Source: Leifsonia sp. ALI-44-B
GTDB lineage: Bacteria; Actinomycetota; Actinomycetes; Actinomycetales; Microbacteriaceae
DNA: 64,000 nt
Reading direction: 5' to 3'
Assembly: GCF_001984125.1 (NCBI RefSeq)
Contig: NZ_MTQL01000007.1
Span: 310,001 to 374,000 of the forward strand
Both the position numbers and the translations under genes were made by a program. How positions within the stretch are numbered: position 1 is the first letter of the stretch; each line of letters opens with the position of its first letter. The notes beneath the pieces are model-generated. The model did no database searches, had not been told where the DNA came from, and saw only the letters and a list, made by a program, of their open reading frames with translations. This document shows positions 7,753 to 16,944 of the stretch, one piece after another.

Positions 7753-9777
7753 CTACCAGATGGAGACGCGCTGCTCGGGCGGCAGCCAGAGGGCGTCTTT
7801 TTCGGTGACGCCAAAAGTAGCGTAGAACTCGTCGATGTTTCTGACAATTTGGTTGCAGCGGAACTCGTTGGGCGAGTGCGGGTCGATGGACAAGAGGCGG
7901 ATGACCTCGGCATCGCGCCCCTTCTGCTGCCACGCTTGGGCCCACGACAGGAAGAAGCGCTCGGCGCCCGTCAGGCCGTCGATGACGGGCGGCTCGGCGC
8001 CGTCGAGCGAGATGACGTAGGCCTTCCACGCGATCGCCAGGCCGCCGAGGTCGCCGATGTTCTCGCCGATGGTGAGCGAGCCGTTGACGTGCTGGTCGGG
8101 CACCTGGGCGGGCGCGAGGGCGTCGAACTGCGCGATGAGCGACGCCGTGCGCTGCTCGAAGGCCTGGCGGTCGGCATCCGTCCACCAATTGGTGAGGCGG
8201 CCGTCGCCGTCGTACTGCGAACCCTGGTCGTCGAAGCCGTGACCGATCTCGTGCCCGATGACGGCGCCGATGGCTCCGTAGTTGGCGGCCGCATCGCGCG
8301 TCTCGTCGAAGAACGGGTACTGCAGGATGGCGGCCGGGAAGACGATCTCGTTGAAGCCGGGGTTGTAGTACGCGTTGATCGTCTGCGGCGTCATGAACCA
8401 CTCGTCGCGGTCGAGCGGCTGACCGATCTTGCCGAGCTCGCGGTTCAGGTCGAACAGGTTCGAACGGCGCACATTGCCGAACAGGTCGTCAGGGTCGATG
8501 ACGAGCTCGGAGTAGTCACGCCACTTCACGGGGAAACCGATCTTGGGCGTGAATTTCGACAACTTGTCGAGTGCCTTGAGTCGGGTCTCCTCGCTCATCC
8601 ACTCGAGGGCCTCGATGGACTGGCGGTAGGCCTCTACCAGGTTGGCGACCAGGACATCCATGCTGTCTTTGGCCTGCGGCGGGAAGTGGCGCGCGACGTA
8701 GACCTGGCCGACGGCCTCGCCCAGAGCACCCTCGACGAGGGAGACGGCGCGCTTCCATCGGTCGCGCATATCGGGCGTGCCGGTGAGCGTGCGGGCGTAG
8801 AAGTCGAAGTTGGCCTCGACGAAGGCGGCCGGCAGGTAAGGGGCCGCGGAGTGGACGATCTTCCACGCCAACCAATCGCGCCAGGCGGGGAGGCGGTCGT
8901 CGGTGAAGAGGCCGCCGACCTGCTCGAAGAAGCTGGGCTCGCGCACGACGACCTCGTCGAAGGCGTGCTCGTGCTCACCCAGGAGAGCGGAGCGCCACAC
9001 GTCGAGATCGATCGAGGAGTGGGCGTCGGGGTCGGCGTCGGCGCCAGACCCGCCCGCAGCGGACGCGAACTCGTCCCAGGTGCGCAGGTTGTATGTGGCC
9101 TGGCTGTCCCGCGTCTTCACGTTGTCCCAGTGCAGGGCCGCAATATCGGTCTCGAGCTGGAACACGCGCTGGGCCCGCTCGGCCGCATCGTCGTCGGATG
9201 CCGGCGCACCGGCCCCGGCGGCGAGCTCGAACATGGTCTGCAGGTGGGCGAGGTAGGCCGCGCGCACGCCCTCGAACTTCTCGTCGCGGAAGTAGCTCTC
9301 GTCGGGCAGCGTGATGCCGCCCTGCTCGAGGAAGACGAGGTAGCGCTCTGGGTTGCCCGGGTCGTTGTCGACGAAGGGCTGGAAGACGCCGCCGATTCCC
9401 TGCCGTTGCAGCTCGCCGATGGTGCGCAGCAGCGCCGGCACCGAATCGACCGCGGATGCCTGGGCCAAATGCCCGAGCACAGGCTCGATGCCCAATTGCT
9501 CGATGGCCTCGTCGTTCATGAAGCTCGTGTAGAGGTCACCGATCTTGCGCTCGACGGTGCCCTCGGCGGCGTTCTGCGCGTCGAAGATGATCTGCTGCAC
9601 GTTCTTCTCGGCGGCCTCGGCGAGCTGATGGAACGAGCCCCAACGCGCCTTGTCGCCCGGGATCTCGGTGCGATCGATCCATTTTCCGTTGACGTGCCGG
9701 AACAGGTCGTCTTGCGGGCGAACCGCGGGATCGAGTTCGTCGAGGGCGATGCCGGAGGAGAGCGGAGCGTCAGTCAT
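7753..9777 (-). CDS. pepO: M13-family (neprilysin/PepO-like) zinc metallopeptidase
   Basis: Cleaves peptides. The 674 aa match the usual length of bacterial PepO. Visible marks are the N-terminal M13 region (RPQDDLFRHVNGKWI), NAYYNPGFNEIVFPAAILQ, the zinc motif HEIGH near residues 505-509 (GHEIGHGFDDQG), and the third zinc ligand in ENIGDLGG near 570. The protein ends in VSIW; most family members end CxxW, so the terminal cysteine is missing here. There is no signal peptide, as in cytosolic PepO. The start at 9777 has TAGGGT 6 nt upstream, a leaderless arrangement. It is divergent from the MATE gene and co-directional with the pseudo-beta-lactamase gene. Confidence 0.93.
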   Translation of the reverse strand: MTDAPLSSGIALDELDPAVRPQDDLFRHVNGKWIDRTEIPGDKARWGSFHQLAEAAEKNVQQIIFDAQNAAEGTVERKIGDLYTSFMNDEAIEQLGIEPVLGHLAQASAVDSVPALLRTIGELQRQGIGGVFQPFVDNDPGNPERYLVFLEQGGITLPDESYFRDEKFEGVRAAYLAHLQTMFELAAGAGAPASDDDAAERAQRVFQLETDIAALHWDNVKTRDSQATYNLRTWDEFASAAGGSGADADPDAHSSIDLDVWRSALLGEHEHAFDEVVVREPSFFEQVGGLFTDDRLPAWRDWLAWKIVHSAAPYLPAAFVEANFDFYARTLTGTPDMRDRWKRAVSLVEGALGEAVGQVYVARHFPPQAKDSMDVLVANLVEAYRQSIEALEWMSEETRLKALDKLSKFTPKIGFPVKWRDYSELVIDPDDLFGNVRRSNLFDLNRELGKIGQPLDRDEWFMTPQTINAYYNPGFNEIVFPAAILQYPFFDETRDAAANYGAIGAVIGHEIGHGFDDQGSQYDGDGRLTNWWTDADRQAFEQRTASLIAQFDALAPAQVPDQHVNGSLTIGENIGDLGGLAIAWKAYVISLDGAEPPVIDGLTGAERFFLSWAQAWQQKGRDAEVIRLLSIDPHSPNEFRCNQIVRNIDEFYATFGVTEKDALWLPPEQRVSIW

Positions 9778-9783
9778 CCCTCC

Positions 9784-9789
9784 ACCCTA
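9784..9789 (-). promoter_or_regulatory. pepO: Leaderless -10 element (TAGGGT) for pepO
   Basis: On the minus strand TAGGGT, 6 nt (ggaggg), ATG. It faces the equivalent element of the MATE gene 54 bases away. Confidence 0.5.
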
Positions 9790-9843
9790 GACGCCTCCAC
9801 CGACGCTCGGCAGGGTCGAATCCACACCGTCGGTGGCCGCCGC

Positions 9844-9849
9844 TAGGGT
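9844..9849 (+). promoter_or_regulatory. Leaderless -10 element (TAGGGT) for the MATE gene
   Basis: TAGGGT, 6 nt (cggaac), ATG at 9856. Same hexamer as used by the divergent pepO gene. Confidence 0.5.
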
Positions 9850-9855
9850 CGGAAC

Positions 9856-11184
9856 ATGACCCCGCCAGCGCCTCCAAAGGTCGATCGCCAGATCGTGCGC
9901 CTGGCTGTTCCTGCGCTCGGGGCGCTCATCGCCGAGCCGCTCTTCCTTCTGGCCGATTCGGCCATGGTCGGGCACCTCGGCGTCGAACCTCTCGCGGGCC
10001 TCGGAATCGCCAGCGCCGTGCTGCAGACGATCATCGGCCTCATGGTTTTCCTGGCCTACGCCACCACCCCGGCCGCCGCGCGACGGTGGGGCGCCGGAGA
10101 CGAGCGGGGCGCCGTGTCGGTGGGCATCGACGGCGTGTGGCTGGCGCTGCTGCTCGGAGTCGGGCTCACGGTCGCCGGGCTGATTTTCGCACCATCCGTC
10201 GTGTCGTTGTTCGGCGCGTCGCCCGCTGTGGCCGAACAAGCGCACACCTACCTGGCCATCTCGATGCTCGGCATCCCGGCCATGCTCGCCATCTTCGCCG
10301 GCACGGGGCTCCTGCGCGGTTTGCAAGACACCACCACACCGCTCGTCGTCGCGGGGGCCGGCTTCGGCGCCAACATCCTGCTCAACTTCCTCCTTATCTA
10401 TGGCGCGGGGTGGGGTATCGCCGGCTCGGCCGTCGGCACCGTGATCGCCCAGTGGGGCATGTTCGCGGCCTACGCCGTGGTGGTGGGGCGGCACGCGCGG
10501 CGCACGCAGGCGCGCGTTCGCCCGCACCTCGGCGGCATCGGCGGGTCGGCGAAATCGGGCGGCTGGTTGCTCGTGCGCACCGCGAGCCTGCGAGCAGCCA
10601 TGCTGCTGGCCGTCGCCATCGCCACATCGCTCGGCACCGACGAATTGGCCGGTTTCCAGGTTGTCATGACGATTTTCGCCACGTTGGCGTTCGCGCTCGA
10701 CGCCCTGGCCATCGCGGCACAGGCGCTCATCGGCAAAGGGCTCGGCGCGGCCGACATCGCCGGCGTCAAACAGGTCCTGAAACGCTGCCTGCAGTGGGGC
10801 CTCCTCTCGGGCGTCGTGCTGGGGCTCGTCGTCGCGCTTCTGAGCGGGGCCATCGGGCTGCTGTTCACGGGCGACCCACGTCTCGCCCAACTCATCCAGC
10901 TCAGCCTCGTCATAACCGGTGTGGCTGCACCGCTCGGCGGCGTGGTGTTCGTGCTCGACGGCGTGCTCATCGGGGCGGGCGATGCGCGCTACCTCGCGCT
11001 CACGGGGCTCGTCAACCTGGTCGTCTTCGTGCCGCTCGCTCTCGCGGCCGGCGCCTGGGGCGGTTCGGGTGCGGCCGGGCTCGCGACGCTGACGGCCGCC
11101 TTCATGTTCGGCTATCTCGGCGCGCGCGGCGTCACATTGTGGATGCGGGCGCGCGGCGACACGTGGATGCGCACAGGCGTCTGA
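9856..11184 (+). CDS. MATE-family efflux transporter (DinF-like)
   Basis: Membrane antiporter that exports drugs or metabolites with inward flow of Na+ or H+. The 442 aa contain about twelve hydrophobic helices in two homologous halves. The first half opens with VRLAVPALGALIAEPLFLLADSAMVGHLG, and the second carries LAGFQVVMTIFATLAFALDALAIAAQALIG, the DinF-type signature. Length is typical. The substrate is unknown. The gene is monocistronic, divergent from pepO, and starts at an ATG 6 nt after TAGGGT. Confidence 0.93.
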   Translation: MTPPAPPKVDRQIVRLAVPALGALIAEPLFLLADSAMVGHLGVEPLAGLGIASAVLQTIIGLMVFLAYATTPAAARRWGAGDERGAVSVGIDGVWLALLLGVGLTVAGLIFAPSVVSLFGASPAVAEQAHTYLAISMLGIPAMLAIFAGTGLLRGLQDTTTPLVVAGAGFGANILLNFLLIYGAGWGIAGSAVGTVIAQWGMFAAYAVVVGRHARRTQARVRPHLGGIGGSAKSGGWLLVRTASLRAAMLLAVAIATSLGTDELAGFQVVMTIFATLAFALDALAIAAQALIGKGLGAADIAGVKQVLKRCLQWGLLSGVVLGLVVALLSGAIGLLFTGDPRLAQLIQLSLVITGVAAPLGGVVFVLDGVLIGAGDARYLALTGLVNLVVFVPLALAAGAWGGSGAAGLATLTAAFMFGYLGARGVTLWMRARGDTWMRTGV

Positions 11185-11198
11185 CCCCGGCCTGCCGG

Positions 11199-11230
11199 CG
11201 CCGAGAATCCCGCAGAGGGAATGTTCGGCG
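11199..11230 (+). terminator. Weak hairpin after the MATE gene
   Basis: CGCCGA (11199-11204) pairs with TCGGCG (11225-11230) and TCCC pairs with GGGA inside it, leaving an internal loop. There is no T-run, so this is a weak candidate. Confidence 0.3.
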
Positions 11231-11325
11231 GCGCGAAACTGAACGGATGGTGACAAGGCGATCACGAATCCATAACCCTGGCCCTTCCTGAGAGAAGCGG
11301 CCTCCCGCGGTCCAGTTTCGGCTGT

Positions 11326-11331
11326 TACTTT
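11326..11331 (+). promoter_or_regulatory. Leaderless -10 element (TACTTT) for the GH114-like gene
   Basis: TACTTT, 6 nt (cctgac), GTG at 11338. Confidence 0.5.
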
Positions 11332-11337
11332 CCTGAC

Positions 11338-12444
11338 GTGTCACGCATCCGCCGCCCCCTCTCACCCCGCCTCGGCACCGCCCTGGTCATCGGGGCGGTC
11401 GCCACCATCGCCCTCGCCGGGTTCGCCACCACGCATGTCGCGCCGTCGGCCAGCCAGCTTGCAACGTCGAGCGACGTCCCGAGCGTGAGCGCTACGGCGC
11501 AGGCCGCCGCGGGAACCAGCCCGCTCGGCGACGCGCCGGCCGACGACGCCGGGGACACAGACGGCGTAGGGCAGCCCGCCGGCACGGGCGCCAGCGCCGA
11601 ACCCCTGGCCGCGGGCGGTAGCAAATCGACCCCCAGCCCGAGCGCCTCCCGACCCGCCGCCGAATCCGACGAGGCTTTGGCTGCCGGCATCACGCCGTTC
11701 CCCGAATCGCCCGTCGCCGACTATCAGGTCGGTGGCGCCTACGATCCGGCCCCGGGCGTGAACCTCGTCGTGCGCACCGCGAAGGCATTCCCCGAGCGCG
11801 GGCTCTACAACGTGTGCGCCGTCAACGCGTTCCAGACGCAACGCGCCGACGTTGACTTCTGGTTGAGCAACAACCGCGACCTCCTGCTGTGGGATGCCTC
11901 GGGCGCACCCCTCGCCGACCCCGAGGCGCCGGGGGAATACATCCTCGATATTTCGACGTCTGCCAAGCGCGGGCGCATCGCCGAAATCCAGACGCGCGAG
12001 TTGCGCGACTGCGCCGCGCGCGGGTTCCAGGCGGTCGAGCTCGACAACCTCGATTCCTACAAGCAGTCGGCGGGCGCCTTCGACCTCGGCGCCGCCTCGG
12101 CCTTCGCCGCGCTGTTGACCGCCAAGGCCCACGCGCTCGGCATGCCCATCGGCCAGAAGAACACCCCCGAGCTGGGTTGGGCGGGTTCGGATGAGATCGG
12201 CTTCGACTTCGCGGTCGCCGAAGACTGCCTGGCCGACCAGAACTGCTCGGCCTACACGGATGTCTACGGAACCCGTGTCATCGGCCTCGAATACACCGAT
12301 CGCACCACCGACTTCGCCGCGGTGTGCGCCGACCCGCGCCGACCGAGCAGCACACTCCTCAGGGACCGGGCTCTGCGCATCCCGGGCGTGCCTGGCTATG
12401 CCGCCGAACGCTGCACGACGGAGCCGACTGCGCTTTCCGGATAA
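11338..12444 (+). CDS. Exported GH114-like (endo-alpha-1,4-polygalactosaminidase family) protein
   Basis: Predicted exported glycan-active TIM-barrel protein, 368 aa. A hydrophobic N-terminal segment (about 12-32) and a Ser/Ala/Pro-rich linker to about 110 lead into the catalytic-like domain (about 118-365). Its family features are FPESPVADYQVGG, the strand LYNVCAVNAFQT, YILDISTSAKR, the acidic strand GFQAVELDNLDSY and GLEYTD. Characterised GH114 and PelA-type domains cut galactosamine-rich exopolysaccharide, so a role in capsule or biofilm turnover is possible, but the substrate is not shown. Two CxxxxxC-type pairs suggest disulfides. The GTG start follows a TACTTT element by 6 nt. There is no linked polysaccharide operon. 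Confidence 0.8.
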   Translation: MSRIRRPLSPRLGTALVIGAVATIALAGFATTHVAPSASQLATSSDVPSVSATAQAAAGTSPLGDAPADDAGDTDGVGQPAGTGASAEPLAAGGSKSTPSPSASRPAAESDEALAAGITPFPESPVADYQVGGAYDPAPGVNLVVRTAKAFPERGLYNVCAVNAFQTQRADVDFWLSNNRDLLLWDASGAPLADPEAPGEYILDISTSAKRGRIAEIQTRELRDCAARGFQAVELDNLDSYKQSAGAFDLGAASAFAALLTAKAHALGMPIGQKNTPELGWAGSDEIGFDFAVAEDCLADQNCSAYTDVYGTRVIGLEYTDRTTDFAAVCADPRRPSSTLLRDRALRIPGVPGYAAERCTTEPTALSG

Positions 12445-12472
12445 CCCGCTTTGTCCGCGAGAAGCGAGCGGA

Positions 12473-12478
12473 TAATTT
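12473..12478 (+). promoter_or_regulatory. Leaderless -10 element (TAATTT) for the AraC-family gene
   Basis: TAATTT, 6 nt (ggccga), ATG at 12485. Confidence 0.5.
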
Positions 12479-12484
12479 GGCCGA

Positions 12485-13429
12485 ATGGACCGAAGGGTGG
12501 TCAATTTTCGGTTCAAAACCGCAAGTCCCGACGAGGCGTCTGCGCACCTCACGAAACGGTACTCGCGCTTTCGAATCCAGGCGGCCGACCCCCGCGCCTT
12601 CGCGTTCGAACACACGGCCCTCGGTGACGATAATTTCACGATCGAACGCCTCACGTTCCAGGCTCGCGTGACCGCGACCATGGATGTCACGCCGGCATTC
12701 GTCGTCGGTCACCTGCTGGGCGGCCGCTGGAGCCTGAGCTCCGGGCAACAGAACATTGACGTGCGTACGCCCGTGCTCTACCCGCACCGCGAGGTCGAGA
12801 ACACGTGGCACGACCTGCAGCTCGGCGTCGTCACGATCGCCCCCGACGAGGTCATCGAGGTGGCCCGCCTACTGGGCGCCGGACCCCGGTTCGCGTTCAC
12901 CGGCAACAACCCCGTCGATTCCGAGAGCGCCAGCCTCTGGCAGGCGGCCGTGCAGCACGCCAACCGCGACGTCCTCGGTAATCCCGAATTCGTGGCGAAC
13001 CCGCTCGTGCGGGACGAGGCCCGCCACACGCTCATCCTGGCGCTTCTGCGCACGTTCCCGAACAGCACGATGGAGAGTCCGCGACGGCCGGATGTCGGCG
13101 CGGCACCCGCGTCCGTCAGACGGGCGGTCCAGTACATCGAGGACAATGCGCACGGCGCGGTCGACATCCGGGGTATCGCCGAAGCCTCGGGGCTGAGCGT
13201 GCGCGGCATCCAGGCGGCGTTCCGGCGCACATTCGACATGTCGCCGCTGAGCTACCTGCGGATGGTGCGCCTCGAGGCCGTGCGCAAAGAGCTGCGCGCG
13301 CTCGAACGGGATGACGAGGCGACCGTGTCGTCGGTCGCGCACAGCTGGGGGTTCGTGCACCTCGGGCGGTTCGCCGCCCAGTATCGCGAACGTTTCGGCG
13401 AGCCGCCGAGCACGACGCGGCACCGCTGA
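12485..13429 (+). CDS. AraC-family transcriptional regulator
   Basis: DNA-binding regulator of 314 aa. Residues about 1-190 form an effector-sensing cupin-like domain of the AraC-binding-like type (FTIERLTFQARV, VVGHLLGGRWSLSSG). Residues about 208-310 hold two helix-turn-helix motifs: VDIRGIAEASGLSVRGIQAAFRRTFDMSPLSYLRMVRLEAVRKEL in the first half (shown here as positions 228-272) and VSSVAHSWGFVHLGRFAAQYRERFGEPPS in the second. The inducer and targets are unknown; it stands alone, between the GH114-like gene and maltokinase. The ATG lies 6 nt after TAATTT. Confidence 0.9.
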   Translation: MDRRVVNFRFKTASPDEASAHLTKRYSRFRIQAADPRAFAFEHTALGDDNFTIERLTFQARVTATMDVTPAFVVGHLLGGRWSLSSGQQNIDVRTPVLYPHREVENTWHDLQLGVVTIAPDEVIEVARLLGAGPRFAFTGNNPVDSESASLWQAAVQHANRDVLGNPEFVANPLVRDEARHTLILALLRTFPNSTMESPRRPDVGAAPASVRRAVQYIEDNAHGAVDIRGIAEASGLSVRGIQAAFRRTFDMSPLSYLRMVRLEAVRKELRALERDDEATVSSVAHSWGFVHLGRFAAQYRERFGEPPSTTRHR

Positions 13430-13432
13430 GCG

Positions 13433-13510
13433 GCGTCGCCGCTGACCCGCGTCACCGCTCAACCGCCGACTCGCGTCACCACTCAACCGCCGAACGGCGT
13501 CACCGCTGAA
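13433..13510. repeat. Degenerate 24-nt tandem repeat
   Basis: Two nearly identical 24-nt units (13449-13472 and 13473-13496), differing at about four positions, are flanked by a partial unit on each side. The core of each is GCGTCACC(G/A)CTCAACCGCCGA. The repeat fills the gap between the AraC gene and the convergent maltokinase gene. Confidence 0.7.
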
Positions 13511-13548
13511 CAGCTGTACAGAACAGCTGACCGCTGCGCCGCCGTGCC

Positions 13549-14928
<1,380 letters not shown>

Positions 14929-14934
14929 GTCGGC

Positions 14935-14940
14935 ACACTA
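14935..14940 (-). promoter_or_regulatory. mak: Leaderless -10 element (TAGTGT) for maltokinase
   Basis: On the minus strand TAGTGT, 6 nt (gccgac), ATG at 14928. Confidence 0.5.
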
Positions 14941-15070
14941 CCCGGTGCACCCCAACGGGCGAGAGGGCTTGCATTTGCCGCGGCGACCGTTCGGTGTGAC
15001 CGAACCGTCGGGCGCCGGGCGACCGTCCGAGCCGAGCGGACACGTGGCGAGGTGGCGTCGGACGCGAAGA

Positions 15071-15099
15071 AAGGGGCGGCCCCCATGGGACCGCCCCTT
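15071..15099 (-). terminator. Terminator of the secreted repeat-protein gene
   Basis: AAGGGGCGG and CCGCCCCTT arms flank a short CCCCCATGGGA loop, and TTTCTT follows on the minus strand. It sits 48 bases past the stop of the gene at 15147-15776. Confidence 0.75.
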
Positions 15100-15146
15100 C
15101 GAGAGGGTGCGCGCAGCCCAGACAGGGCGCGCACGCTCAGGCCGCT

Positions 15147-15776
15147 TTAGCGACCGAGTCCCAACCCACCGAGGGTGTCGTTGAGGAGGGCGTCGACCGA
15201 GTTCGACACGGAGGTGCCGAGGTCGGTGTCGGTGTTGGCGTCGCCGGTCTCGACACCGGTTTCGGTGCCGTTGCCCACGGGGGCGTCGACGGGAGCGTCC
15301 ACGCTCGTGTCGTTGCCCGAACCGACGGGGGCGTCGACGGGAGCCTCGATCGGGACATCGACGGGTGCGTCGACGTCGTTGCCCGAGCCGACCGGAACGT
15401 CGTTGCCGGAGCCGATGGGCGCCTGGACGTCGTTACCCGAGCCGGTCTCGTTGCCCGAGCCCACCTCGTTGCCGTTGCCGGCCTCGTTACCCGAGCCGAT
15501 GTCCCCGGTCTCGACGATGGGGCCGTTGATGAGGCCGCCGTCGATCAATCCGGTGTCGTTGCCGACGATCCCCGAAGCGGTGTTGCCGCCGAGGATGCCG
15601 TTGAGAAGGTCGTTCAGCGTGGTGCTGGTGCTGTCGAACGAGTAGCTGTCCTGGCTGTTGCTCGGCTCGTCGTTCTGAGCCGCGTTCGCGGGGGCGACGA
15701 TTCCGCCGACCACCAGAGCGGATGCTGCGACGCCGATCGCGCCAGCGGTACCGATCTTCTTCGTGAAGCTATTCAT
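15147..15776 (-). CDS. Secreted low-complexity Gly/Asn/Val-rich repeat protein
   Basis: Unrecognised 209-aa protein. A signal peptide (residues 1-32, cleavage after APANAA) leads to a serine-rich stretch and then repeats of GSGND/GSGNE and VDAPVDAPVG between about residues 90 and 180. It ends in a short NSVDALLNDTLGGLGLGR tail that echoes TLNDLLNGILGGN near residue 55. Cysteine is absent from the mature part and there is no sorting signal or membrane anchor, so it is probably released or wall-associated without covalent linkage. The start at 15776 has GGAG about 9 nt upstream. The leader is unusually rich in inverted repeats, and the gene is divergent from an ABC/two-component operon. Confidence 0.8.
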   Translation of the reverse strand: MNSFTKKIGTAGAIGVAASALVVGGIVAPANAAQNDEPSNSQDSYSFDSTSTTLNDLLNGILGGNTASGIVGNDTGLIDGGLINGPIVETGDIGSGNEAGNGNEVGSGNETGSGNDVQAPIGSGNDVPVGSGNDVDAPVDVPIEAPVDAPVGSGNDTSVDAPVDAPVGNGTETGVETGDANTDTDLGTSVSNSVDALLNDTLGGLGLGR

Positions 15777-15801
15777 CAGGTGAACTCCTATTCGTTGTTC
15801 C

Positions 15802-15825
15802 GTCGGCTGGAATTTCCCGGCCGAC
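15802..15825 (-). promoter_or_regulatory. Leader hairpin of the secreted repeat-protein gene
   Basis: GTCGGCTGG-aatttc-CCGGCCGAC: a 9-bp stem with one wobble pair, about 17 nt before the ribosome site in the likely 5' leader. A second perfect stem TTCGGGG-gcct-CCCCGAA lies at 15834-15851. Confidence 0.5.
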
Positions 15826-15870
15826 ACGAGAGCTTCGGGGGCCTCCCCGAAACCGGATTGGGATGAATGT

Positions 15871-15885
15871 CCCCCATACAGGGGG
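15871..15885. promoter_or_regulatory. Inverted repeat in the divergent promoter region
   Basis: CCCCC-ataca-GGGGG lies midway between the secreted-protein start and the ABC transporter start. It could be an operator for either gene, for example for the linked LuxR-type response regulator; this is inference. Confidence 0.35.
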
Positions 15886-15990
15886 TTCTCAGGTTTACTG
15901 GCCCCAGCGCCGCCATCCACCGATCGGTTGATGGGGCTTTCCACCGTTCGGGCTCTGTCGCGCGGCGCCCGGAACGCGGAGCATTGCACC

Positions 15991-16944
15991 ATGAGCACAT
16001 CTGAGACCGTCGTCGAGGTCACCGACCTCCAGAAGCATTACGGATCGTTCCACGCACTGAACGGGGTGTCGTTCGACATCCGCCGCGGTGAAACCTTCGC
16101 CCTGTTGGGCCCGAACGGCGCCGGCAAGTCGACCACGATCGAGATTCTCGAGGGCTTTCGCAAGCGTTCGGGCGGGCAGGCGCGCGTCCTGGGGCTCGAC
16201 CCCGACGACGCCGGTCTCGACTGGAAGGCCCAGCTGGGCATCGTCCTGCAGTCGAGCGCCGAGGCGGCCAACGTCACGGTTCGTGAGCAGGTCTCGCAGT
16301 TTGCCGGGTATTACTCACGCCCGCGCGACGTCGACGAGGTGATCGAGGCGGTGGGCCTCACGGCGAAGGCGAAGACGCGCATCGGCCAGCTGTCGGGCGG
16401 GCAACGCCGCCGCGTGGATGTCGCCCTCGGCGTCATCGGCCGCCCCCAGCTCCTCTTCCTCGACGAACCGACCACCGGTTTCGACCCGGAGGCACGGCGT
16501 CAGTTCTGGAGCCTCATCGAGGGGCTCAAGGCCGACGGCACGAGCATCCTGCTCACCACCCACTACCTCGACGAGGCCGCACACCTGAGCGACCGCGTGG
16601 CCGTGATCGCCGGCGGAACCTTGATCGACATCGGCACCGTGGACGAGATCGGCGGCGCCGAGGCGCGCGTTCCGACCGTGCGGTGGCGCGATGCCGCGGG
16701 GGTCGAGCACGAGGAGCGCACCACGCGGCCGGCCGAACGAGTCGCCGCGCTCTATGCCCAGCTGGGCGAGCCGACCGAGGTCGAGATCGTGCGACCGAGC
16801 CTCGAAGACATCTACCTCGACCTGGTCGAGAGCGACGCCCGCGCCCGAGCGGCCACCGAAACCCAGAACGAGGCCCACGCGATCGGCGCCTCGACCCACT
16901 CATCGAACGACACCGCCACACCGGCGACAGGAGAACGCGCATGA
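15991..16944 (+). CDS. ABC transporter ATP-binding protein
   Basis: Energises an ABC-2 exporter. The 317-aa protein shows Walker A GPNGAGKST (40-48), signature LSGGQ (134-138), Walker B LLFLDEP (154-160) and H-loop His191. A C-terminal extension (about 235-317) of drug-exporter type ends in a poorly conserved Thr/Ala-rich tail. The start at 15991 is chosen because GGAG lies 9 nt upstream and the domain begins right after it. The gene overlaps the permease gene by ATGA. With the histidine kinase and response regulator that follow, this is the common layout of an antibiotic- or envelope-stress-responsive export operon. Confidence 0.93.
   Translation: MSTSETVVEVTDLQKHYGSFHALNGVSFDIRRGETFALLGPNGAGKSTTIEILEGFRKRSGGQARVLGLDPDDAGLDWKAQLGIVLQSSAEAANVTVREQVSQFAGYYSRPRDVDEVIEAVGLTAKAKTRIGQLSGGQRRRVDVALGVIGRPQLLFLDEPTTGFDPEARRQFWSLIEGLKADGTSILLTTHYLDEAAHLSDRVAVIAGGTLIDIGTVDEIGGAEARVPTVRWRDAAGVEHEERTTRPAERVAALYAQLGEPTEVEIVRPSLEDIYLDLVESDARARAATETQNEAHAIGASTHSSNDTATPATGERA

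Noticed and set aside
7573-9846. A 757-codon open frame on the plus strand opposite pepO
   Set aside because: Translation is valine/leucine/arginine-rich with no family features, and the minus strand carries a complete M13 peptidase. Such antisense frames are common at this GC content.
13433-13510. CRISPR array
   Set aside because: The units are contiguous with no spacers and no cas genes are present.
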